Part shown: one piece after another, positions 57,892-64,000 of the stretch
How positions within the stretch are numbered: position 1 is the first letter of the stretch
How the letters are laid out: each line of letters opens with the position of its first letter
Source: Paractinoplanes ovalisporus
GTDB lineage: Bacteria; Actinomycetota; Actinomycetes; Mycobacteriales; Micromonosporaceae
Assembly: GCF_016834655.1 (NCBI RefSeq)
Contig: NZ_JAENHP010000005.1
Span: 124,001 to 188,000, forward strand
DNA: 64,000 bases
Reading direction: 5' to 3'
Notes under the pieces: generated by a model
Database searches by the model: none
What the model was told of the DNA's origin: nothing
The model's input: the letters and a program-made list of their open reading frames with translations, nothing else
Program-made: the position numbers and the translations under genes

Positions 57892-58869
57892 GTGACCGTA
57901 TCGAGCCCGTTGATCTCCGTGGTCGCGCCCGTCTTCAACGAGGGCGCCGGCGTGGAACGCTTCGTGGGCCGCCTCACCGAGGTGCTCGCCGGCGCCGGCC
58001 TCAGCCACGAGCTGGTGCTGGTCGACGACGGCTCGACCGACGACTCCTGGGACTACGTGGTCGAGCAGGCGATGCTCGACGAACGGGTCCGCGGCCTGCA
58101 GCTGTCGCGCAACTTCGGCAAGGAGGCGGCGGTGCTGGCCGGGCTCGAGCACGCGGCCGGCGACGCCGTCATCGTGATCGACTCCGACCTGCAGCACCCG
58201 CCCGAGGTCATCCCCGAGATGGTGCGGCGCTGGCGTGAAGGGGCGCAGGTGGTCGAGGCGGTCAAGCGCAACCGCACCGGCCAGGGCGTGGTCGGGCGGC
58301 TCGGCGGACGGATGTTCAACAAGGCGTTCACCGGCCTCACCCAGGTCGACCTGATCGACGCCACCGACTTCCGGCTGCTCTCCCGTCCGGCGCTGGAGGC
58401 GTTGCTGCGCCTGCCCGAGCACTCGTCGTTCTTCCGCGGCACCAGCAGCTGGATCGGTTTCCGCCGCAGCGCCATCGAGATCGACATCGAGCACCGCGCG
58501 GGTGGCCGCTCCCGCTGGACGTTCGGCTCGCTGTTCCGGCTCGCGGTCAACGGGCTCACCTCGTTCACCTCGGCCCCGCTGCACCTGGTGACCATGGTCG
58601 GCCTGGCCTTCGCGGCGTTCGCCGTGCTGCTCGGCGCGCAGACCCTGATCCGCTGGATCGGCGGCGACTCGGTGGCCGGCTTCCCGACCGTCATCCTGCT
58701 GCTGCTCGTGATGGGCACGTTCCTGCTGCTCGGCCTGGGTGTGATCGGCGAATATCTGGCGCGCATCCACGAGGAGGTGCGCGGCCGGCCCCGCTATCTG
58801 GTGCAGGAGAAGTCGGGCCGCGTCGCCGACACCACGGTTCCCGAGCAGTGGGCGCGTGCGCGGCGCTGA
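57892..58869 (+). CDS. GtrB/DPM1-like polyprenyl-phosphate glycosyltransferase
   Basis: 325 residues. GT2 domain with PLISVVAPVFNEGAG, LVLVDDGSTDDSWD, QLSRNFGKEAAVLAGLEHA, DSDLQHPPE (DxD) and ATDFRLLSRPALE, then two C-terminal membrane helices (LVTMVGLAFAAFAVLLGA and VILLLLVMGTFLLLGLGVI). It loads a sugar from UDP-glucose/GDP-mannose-type donors on polyprenyl phosphate. The GTG at 57892 is taken. It overlaps the GtrA gene by 14 bases, a common GtrB-GtrA pair. Confidence 0.9.
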   Translation: MTVSSPLISVVAPVFNEGAGVERFVGRLTEVLAGAGLSHELVLVDDGSTDDSWDYVVEQAMLDERVRGLQLSRNFGKEAAVLAGLEHAAGDAVIVIDSDLQHPPEVIPEMVRRWREGAQVVEAVKRNRTGQGVVGRLGGRMFNKAFTGLTQVDLIDATDFRLLSRPALEALLRLPEHSSFFRGTSSWIGFRRSAIEIDIEHRAGGRSRWTFGSLFRLAVNGLTSFTSAPLHLVTMVGLAFAAFAVLLGAQTLIRWIGGDSVAGFPTVILLLLVMGTFLLLGLGVIGEYLARIHEEVRGRPRYLVQEKSGRVADTTVPEQWARARR

Positions 58870-59233
58870 ACTCCTGCGCTACGGCCTCAGCGGGGCCTCG
58901 AGTGCCCTGACCCACCTCGGCGTCGGGTTCGGGCTGGCCGCGGGGCTGGGGGTCCGGGCGGTGATCGCCTCGGGCGCCGGGTTCGTGGCGAGCGTCGGGG
59001 TCTCGTACGGGCTGCAGCGGTCCTGGGTCTTCCGCTCGACGGCCGGGCACCTGGTCGCGGGCAGTCGCTTCCTGACCGTGACGGCCGTGGCGTTCGCGCT
59101 CAACAGCGTCGTGCTCTGGCTCGGCACCGAGGCCTTCGGCGGACCGTTCGTGCTGGTGCAAGCGGTGGCACTGGTCGTCATCCCGGTGGTCAACTACGCC
59201 CTGAACTCGCGCTGGACCTTCCGCGTCCCTTGA
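58856..59233 (+). CDS. GtrA family membrane protein
   Basis: 125 residues, four transmembrane helices (LRYGLSGASSALTHLGVGF, AVIASGAGFVASVGVSYGLQRSWVFR, LNSVVLWLGTEAF, VLVQAVALVVIPVVNYALNSRWTF). The NSRWTF end is typical. GtrA proteins probably flip lipid-linked sugar made by the GtrB partner, here the overlapping upstream gene. Together they supply a lipid-P-sugar for the surface glycan. Confidence 0.9.
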   Translation: MRGAELLRYGLSGASSALTHLGVGFGLAAGLGVRAVIASGAGFVASVGVSYGLQRSWVFRSTAGHLVAGSRFLTVTAVAFALNSVVLWLGTEAFGGPFVLVQAVALVVIPVVNYALNSRWTFRVP

Positions 59234-59264
59234 TTTCGATCATGTTTACGGGTGTCATGGTCGT

Positions 59265-60149
59265 GTGGCGGAGCTCACGGTCCACGACACCAACGGCATC
59301 CTCCGTCAGCCCTGGGTGCACCCCGACCGGACGAGCCGCGGCCTCGGCTGGGAGCAGCTCTACGTCTCGACCCAGAGCGAGCTGCCCTATCAGGCCAGCT
59401 TCGGCGGGGCGCCCAGCCACCTGGTGATCCTGCACCTCAACGGTCCGGTCACGGTGCGCCGCGGGCATCTGGGGCTGACCAGCTCGCGTACGGTGCCGCC
59501 GGGTGGTCTCTTCGTGCACCCGGCCGGCAAGGAACTCACCGTCGAGCTCGGCGGCGCGCTCGACACCGTGCACGCCTATCTGACCGACGACCTGCTGTGC
59601 CAGGCCGCCTCCCGGCCGGTCGAGCTGGCCGAGGAGCTGGGCGCGTTCGACCCGCTGGTCGAGCAGCTGCTGCTCACCCTCGACGGCGTGATGCGCGACT
59701 GGGAACCCTCGGCCCGCACCTACGTCGACCATCTCGGGCACGCGCTGGCGGCCCAGCTCGCCCGGCAGCACAGCGTGCGGGCGCGGCCGGTGCCGATGCC
59801 GCTGCGGGGTGGGCGCTCCGGGCTGTCCGACCGGCAGTTCCATGCCGTACGGGAGCTGGTCGAGGAACGCCTGGCCGAACCGTTGCCGCTGCGCGAGCTG
59901 GCCGCCGTGACCGGGCTGAGCGTCAGCCAGTTCGGGCGGCAGTTCAAGGCGCGCACCGGCCTGTCCCCGCATCAGTTCCTGATCCAGCGCCGGGTCGACG
60001 TGGCGGCCCGGCTGTTGCGCGGCACCGCCCTGCCGATCGCCGAGGTCGCGCTGCGCTGCGGCTTCTCCCACCAGGAGCACCTCACCCGGGTGCTGCGCGC
60101 CCACCGCAACACGACGCCGGCCGCGATGCGCGTCTCGGTCGGCGCTTAG
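59265..60149 (+). CDS. AraC family transcriptional regulator
   Basis: 294 residues. N-terminal cupin-like effector domain (ending near 160, HLVILHLNGPVTVRRGHLG) and a C-terminal double HTH domain (LRELAAVTGLSVSQFGRQFKARTGLSPHQFL, then RGTALPIAEVALRCGFSHQEHLTRVLRAH; core GFSHQEHLTRVL). It lies just before the catabolic genes and likely controls them. GTG at 59265. Confidence 0.9.
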   Translation: MAELTVHDTNGILRQPWVHPDRTSRGLGWEQLYVSTQSELPYQASFGGAPSHLVILHLNGPVTVRRGHLGLTSSRTVPPGGLFVHPAGKELTVELGGALDTVHAYLTDDLLCQAASRPVELAEELGAFDPLVEQLLLTLDGVMRDWEPSARTYVDHLGHALAAQLARQHSVRARPVPMPLRGGRSGLSDRQFHAVRELVEERLAEPLPLRELAAVTGLSVSQFGRQFKARTGLSPHQFLIQRRVDVAARLLRGTALPIAEVALRCGFSHQEHLTRVLRAHRNTTPAAMRVSVGA

Positions 60150-60223
60150 GGCCGGGCATGGTGCGCTTTTTGTGCAGCGCGTAGGTGCAGGATCCGCGGC
60201 CGGGTGGCGCGGACGATGGACCG

Positions 60224-62128
60224 GTGGAGTCCTTCGAGTACACCGCGCACACGTCCCGGGTGATCTTCGGAGCCGGGAGTCTGGGGCGGCTGCCCGACGA
60301 GGTCGCGCGGCTGGGCGCCACCCGGGTTCTGCTGCTGGGCCGGCGCGCGCCTGACCTCGGTCCGCTGTCGGTGGCGCGGTTCGACGGCGTCGCCATGCAC
60401 ACGCCGGTCGAGGTGACCGAGCGGGCCCTCGAACTGCTGCGCGCCTCGGGCGCGGACTGCCTGGTGTCGGTCGGGGGCGGGTCGGCGACCGGGCTGGGCA
60501 AGGCGCTCGCCGCGCGCACCGGGCTTCCGCAGATCGCGGTCCCGACGACGTACGCGGGCTCGGAAATGACCCCCGTCGTGGGGGAGACCGCCGGCGGCGG
60601 GAAGGCGACGCGGCGCGACCCGGCCCTGGTGCCGCGGACCGTCATCTATGACGTGGAGCTGACCCTCGGGCTGCCGGTTCCGCTGTCGGTGACGAGTGGG
60701 CTCAACGCGATGGCCCATGCCGTGGAGGCGTTGTATTCGCCGCAGGCCAACCCGGCGATCGACAGTTTCGCGCTGGACGCTCTGGCCCGTCTGGCCCGGG
60801 CGTTGCCGGCTCTCGTGGACCGGCCGGACGACGCCGATGCCCGGTCGGACGCGCTCGTGGGGGCCTGGCTCGCGTCGATCTGCCTCGGGGCGGTCGAGAT
60901 GGGGTTGCACCACAAGCTGTGTCACGTGCTGGGTGGGTCGTTCGGGCTGCCGCACTCGGAGACGCATGCCGTCGTGCTGCCGCACGTGATGGCGTACAAC
61001 GCTCCGGCCGTTCCCGCGGTGATGCGGCGGATCGCGGGTGCTCTCGGCGTGACCGACGCGCCGGCCGGACTCGTCGACCTCGCCGCCCGGCTGGGGGCGC
61101 CGATGTCGTTGGCGTCGCTCGGATTGCGGGATTCCGACCTCGCCACGGCGGCGGAGTTGGTGACCGCCAAGCCCTATCCCAATCCGCGGCCCGTCGACGA
61201 CGTTCTGGTGGTTCTGCAATCGGCCTTCTCGGGTGAACATCCTGTTTCCGGTGGCGCGCCTGGCATCGGGGCGGCGTTCTCCTCGGGTGGCGCGCCTGAC
61301 ATCGGGTGGCTCACCGACGAGGTGGTGGCGAGCTTCGCCGGGGCCTCCTCGGAGCGCCTGCGTGACCTGCTCGGGGACTTGGTGCGGCGGCTGCACGGGT
61401 TCGTGGCGGACAACGACCTCACCGAGGACGAGTGGAAAACCGCGATCGACTTCCTGACGCGTACGGGGGAGATGTGCTCGCCGACGCGGCAGGAGTTCGT
61501 GTTGCTGAGCGACACGCTCGGCGTCTCGAGCGCCGTCGACCTGTTGACCAATTCACGGTCGCCGGCGACGACGCCCTCGGCGGTGCTCGGGCCGTTCTAT
61601 GTCGAGGGGCCTCCGGCCGTACCGCCGGGAACTGATCTTGCTGTTGATCTGCCCGGTGTGCCGCTGCGCGCGGACGTGCGGATCGTCGACCTCGACGGCA
61701 ATCCGGTGCCGGACGCGGTGGTCGACGTCTGGCAGTCCAATCAGGACGGTTTCTACGACGTGCAGCTGCCCGACCTCGAGGGGCCGGTGCTGCGGGCGCG
61801 GTTCTCGAGCGACGCCGACGGGCGGGTGTGGTTCCGCTCGATCCTGCCGTCGGAATACCCGATCCCCGACGACGGGCCGGTGGGGGAGATGCTGCGGGCG
61901 ACCGGGCGGCATCCGTACCGGGCCCCGCATCTCCACTTCATGATCAATGCACCGGGTTTCCGGCGGCTGATCACCCAGCTCTTCGTGGCCGGGGGCCGTT
62001 ACCTCGATTCCGACGCGGTGTTCGGGGTCAAGGACGAGCTGATCGTCGAGTTCCCGGCGGCCCCGGACGGCACGCGCACCGTCGAGTTCACCTTCCGTAT
62101 CGCGCCCCTGGAGGTCGGCCGTGCCTGA
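60224..62128 (+). CDS. fused maleylacetate reductase - hydroxyquinol/catechol 1,2-dioxygenase
   Basis: 634 residues. Part 1 (residues 1-335) is a maleylacetate reductase of the Fe-ADH superfamily: VESFEYTAHTSRVIFGAG, SVGGGSATGLGKALA, TYAGSEMTPVVGET, GLNAMAHAVEALYSP, HHKLCHVLGGSFGLPHSETH. Part 2 (about 367-634) is an intradiol dioxygenase: VASFAGASSERLRDLL, LGPFYVEG, DVWQSNQDGFYD. Iron ligands Tyr459, Tyr545, His569 and His571 are all present. The two enzymes are consecutive steps of the hydroxyquinol pathway and are normally separate genes. The linker (338-366) is a 36-bp repeat. The GTG at 60224 is preferred over 60185. Overlaps the FAD monooxygenase by eight bases. Confidence 0.9.
   Translation: MESFEYTAHTSRVIFGAGSLGRLPDEVARLGATRVLLLGRRAPDLGPLSVARFDGVAMHTPVEVTERALELLRASGADCLVSVGGGSATGLGKALAARTGLPQIAVPTTYAGSEMTPVVGETAGGGKATRRDPALVPRTVIYDVELTLGLPVPLSVTSGLNAMAHAVEALYSPQANPAIDSFALDALARLARALPALVDRPDDADARSDALVGAWLASICLGAVEMGLHHKLCHVLGGSFGLPHSETHAVVLPHVMAYNAPAVPAVMRRIAGALGVTDAPAGLVDLAARLGAPMSLASLGLRDSDLATAAELVTAKPYPNPRPVDDVLVVLQSAFSGEHPVSGGAPGIGAAFSSGGAPDIGWLTDEVVASFAGASSERLRDLLGDLVRRLHGFVADNDLTEDEWKTAIDFLTRTGEMCSPTRQEFVLLSDTLGVSSAVDLLTNSRSPATTPSAVLGPFYVEGPPAVPPGTDLAVDLPGVPLRADVRIVDLDGNPVPDAVVDVWQSNQDGFYDVQLPDLEGPVLRARFSSDADGRVWFRSILPSEYPIPDDGPVGEMLRATGRHPYRAPHLHFMINAPGFRRLITQLFVAGGRYLDSDAVFGVKDELIVEFPAAPDGTRTVEFTFRIAPLEVGRA
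61215..61310 (+). repeat. 36-bp repeats at the junction of the fused enzyme
   Basis: GTGGCGCGCCTG(G/A)CATCGGG occurs at 61251 and 61287 (36-base spacing), with a decayed third unit upstream (TTCTCGGGTGAACATCC). In protein: GGAPGIG and GGAPDIG. It lies just where the reductase should stop and the dioxygenase start. Confidence 0.85.
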
Positions 62129-63848
62129 TGTCGAGACCGATGTGCTCATCGTCGGGAGCGGACCCGCCGGTGGGGCGGCCGCGCTGTTGCTGAGCACCTA
62201 CGGCGTACGGAACATGGTGGTGACCAAATACGGCCGCCTCTCCGACACCCCGCGTGCCCACATCACCAACCAGCGCACGATGGAGGTGCTGCGCGACGCC
62301 GGCGTCGAGGACCAGGTGACCGCCCAGGCCACGCCGCAGCACCTGATGGGCGACACGGTCTTCTGCTCCAGCCTCGCCGGTGAGGAGCTGGGCCGGCTGC
62401 ACACCTGGTACACCCATCCGTCGCGGCTCGCCGACCACGCCCTGGCCTCCCCGTCGAGCATCTGTGACATGCCGCAGCACCTGATGGAACCGGTGCTCAT
62501 CAATAATGCGGTCGCCCGGGGCACGTCGTTGCGCTATCAGACCGAATACCTGTCTCTGGAACAGGACGCCGACGGCGTGACGGCGACCGTGCGGGACCGG
62601 CTGCGCGGCGACGAATACCGGATCCGCGCGAAATATCTGATCGGCGCCGACGGCGGCCGCAGCAAGGTGGCCGAGGACATCGGGCTGCCCATGGTCGGCA
62701 AGATGGGCGTCGCCGGCAGCATCAACATCGTCTTCGAGGCCGACCTGACCGCGCTCACCGCGCACCGGCCGAGCACGCTTTACTGGGTGCTGCAGACCGG
62801 CTCCGACGTCGGCGGGATCGGCATGGGACTGGTCCGCTGCGTCCGGCCGTGGCACGAGTGGCTGATCGTCTGGGGCTACGACATCAACGGCGAGCCGCCC
62901 GACCTCACCGAGGAGTACGCCCGCCGGATCGCCCACCATCTCATCGGCGACGGCTCGGTGCCGGTCACCGTCAAGTCGTCCTCGGCGTGGACGGTCAACC
63001 ACATGTACGCCGAGACCTACCAGAGCGGCCGCGTGTTCTGCATGGGCGACGCCGTGCACCGGCACCCGCCGTCGAACGGGCTCGGCTCCAACACGTCGAT
63101 CCAGGACGCCTACAACCTGGCCTGGAAACTGCGGATGGTGCTGGACGGGTCGGCCTCGCCCGCGCTGCTGGACTCGTACACGGCCGAGCGTGCCCCGATC
63201 GGCCGGCAGATCGTCGACCGGGCCAACCGCAGCATCGGCGAGACCGCCCGCATCTTCGACGCGCTCGGCATGCTCTCGACCGAGGACCCCGAGCAGCTGC
63301 GCCGCAACATGGACGCGCGCAAGCTGAGCACGCCCGCGGCGGAGAAGCAGCGGCGGGAGCTGCGCGAGGCCATCGCGTTCAAGAACTACGAGTTCAACAC
63401 GCACGGGGTCGAGCTGAACCAGAGGTACGTCTCGGACGCCGTCATCCCCGACGGAACCCCCATGCCGGTCAACCCGCGCGACGACGAGCTCCACCACCTG
63501 GCGACCACCTGGCCCGGCGCGAAGGTGCCGCACGCCTGGGTCGGCCGCGGTAGCTCCCGTCTGTCCACGCTGGACCTGGGCGGCCACGGCCGGTTCGTGT
63601 TGCTGACCGGGCTGGGCGGCGAGGCCTGGGTCGCGGCGGCGGCTTCCCTGCCGATCGACGCCGTGGTCATCGGGCCCGGCGCCGACTACGAGGACATCTA
63701 CGGCGACTGGGCGCGGCTGCGCGAGATCAACGATTCCGGTTGTGTGCTGCTGCGTCCCGACAACCACGTGGCCTTCCGAAGCGCTGACATGGTTTCCGAC
63801 CCGTCCGGCACGCTGCGGTCCGCGCTGAACCAGATACTGGGCCGGTGA
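62121..63848 (+). CDS. FAD-dependent aromatic hydroxylase (resorcinol/phenol 2-monooxygenase type)
   Basis: 575 residues, class A flavoprotein monooxygenase. Seen: GxGxxG as VLIVGSGPAGGAAALLLS (residues 8-25), LIGADGGRSKVAEDIGLP (DG motif) and VFCMGDAVHRHPPSNGLGSNTSIQDAYNLAWKL (GD motif, core GDAVHRHPPSNGLGSN), plus a thioredoxin-like C-terminal domain (~470-575). Resorcinol to hydroxyquinol is the likely reaction, since the dioxygenase and reductase follow on. GTG at 62121. Its stop overlaps the VOC gene. Confidence 0.9.
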   Translation: MPDVETDVLIVGSGPAGGAAALLLSTYGVRNMVVTKYGRLSDTPRAHITNQRTMEVLRDAGVEDQVTAQATPQHLMGDTVFCSSLAGEELGRLHTWYTHPSRLADHALASPSSICDMPQHLMEPVLINNAVARGTSLRYQTEYLSLEQDADGVTATVRDRLRGDEYRIRAKYLIGADGGRSKVAEDIGLPMVGKMGVAGSINIVFEADLTALTAHRPSTLYWVLQTGSDVGGIGMGLVRCVRPWHEWLIVWGYDINGEPPDLTEEYARRIAHHLIGDGSVPVTVKSSSAWTVNHMYAETYQSGRVFCMGDAVHRHPPSNGLGSNTSIQDAYNLAWKLRMVLDGSASPALLDSYTAERAPIGRQIVDRANRSIGETARIFDALGMLSTEDPEQLRRNMDARKLSTPAAEKQRRELREAIAFKNYEFNTHGVELNQRYVSDAVIPDGTPMPVNPRDDELHHLATTWPGAKVPHAWVGRGSSRLSTLDLGGHGRFVLLTGLGGEAWVAAAASLPIDAVVIGPGADYEDIYGDWARLREINDSGCVLLRPDNHVAFRSADMVSDPSGTLRSALNQILGR

Positions 63849-64000
63849 CTTTTCGCGTAGACCTGACCCTCGACACCCGTGACGCCGAGTCGCTGGCCCC
63901 GTTCTGGAAGCTGGCGCTCGGCTACGAGGACGAGCCCCCGCCCGCGCCGTTCACGACCCGGGACGAGTGGGTGGCGTCGTTCGGCTCGTCCGCCGACGAC
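63845..64000 (+). CDS. VOC (glyoxalase/bleomycin resistance) family protein, 3' truncated by window edge
   Basis: 52 residues visible, starting with the GTG that overlaps the monooxygenase stop (GTGA). VTFRVDLTLDTRDAESLAPFWKLALGY (core DAESLAPFWKLALGYE) is typical of the first beta-alpha-beta unit of a VOC protein. Function in the catabolic cluster not deducible. Confidence 0.75.
   Translation, partial: MTFRVDLTLDTRDAESLAPFWKLALGYEDEPPPAPFTTRDEWVASFGSSADD

Noticed and set aside
1..64000. tRNA or rRNA genes
   Set aside because: No GGTTCGAATCC-like T-arm or rRNA sequence was seen on either strand by eye. A tRNAscan run would settle this.

Overview
The window is very GC-rich DNA with GTG/TTG starts, many 4-base ATGA or GTGA gene overlaps, zinc-finger forms of L28 and L32, a SepIVA-like septation protein, an F420 gene and a GlnR-type operator. 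The backbone gene order (cofC - gpsA - ddl - thiL - rpmB - DAK/FakA-like - recG - rsmD - coaD - DUF177 - rpmF - rnc - mutM - smc - ftsY - amtB - glnB - glnD) is the conserved actinobacterial order also known from Mycobacterium. I infer an actinomycete, most likely Micromonosporaceae (Actinoplanes-like). The genus is an inference, not something the sequence proves.

Layout. 1-3.3 kb: cofC (cut by the window edge), plsC, gpsA and a Cys/Met-metabolism PLP enzyme. 3.3-5.5 kb: repeat-rich stretch with a 32-bp minisatellite, a small zinc-ribbon protein, and two oppositely oriented arrays of one 68-bp repeat around a poorly known gene. 5.5-7.5 kb: GntR (YtrA-type) regulator, ABC ATPase and permease behind a palindromic operator. 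7.5-24.6 kb: housekeeping block (phosphatase, ddl, DUF3515, Lrp-type domain, thiL, GNAT, rpmB, FakA-like, recG, DUF952, LPXTG protein, rsmD, coaD, SepIVA-like, DUF177, rpmF, plsX, rnc, PIG-V-like GT, mutM). 24.5-29 kb, minus strand: three overlapping genes resembling a minimal Pel/galactosaminogalactan exopolysaccharide locus (PelF-like GT, PelG-like membrane protein, spherulin-4-like protein). 29.7-43.5 kb: small coiled-coil protein, smc, HAD, DinB, PhoD-like, ftsY, phosphotransferase, then the nitrogen operon amtB-glnB-glnD with a GlnR-type double box upstream.

43.5-59.2 kb: a surface-glycan island sits where ffh usually follows glnD. It holds two paralogous copies each of a large GT2/GT-B fusion, a membrane-anchored coiled-coil methyltransferase-like protein, a GT-B/GT28-like protein and an unrecognised Rossmann-like protein, plus a polytopic membrane protein, a CAP-domain secreted protein and a GtrB/GtrA pair. 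59.2-64 kb: a resorcinol/hydroxyquinol catabolic cluster: AraC regulator, a fused maleylacetate reductase-intradiol dioxygenase, an FAD monooxygenase, and the start of a VOC protein.

A theme crosses all regions. Short tandem repeats (about 32-75 bp) sit at gene boundaries and in linkers. Several reiterate the last codons and stop codon of the preceding gene (ends at 3344, 16491, 53789). Others form in-frame N- or C-terminal tails (6733, 25400, 26692) or linkers (12807, 28219), and one pair sits exactly at the junction of the fused catabolic enzyme (61215). With the inverted 68-bp arrays and two related stop-codon-embedded hairpins (19146, 57806), this is the most unusual genome-level property seen here.
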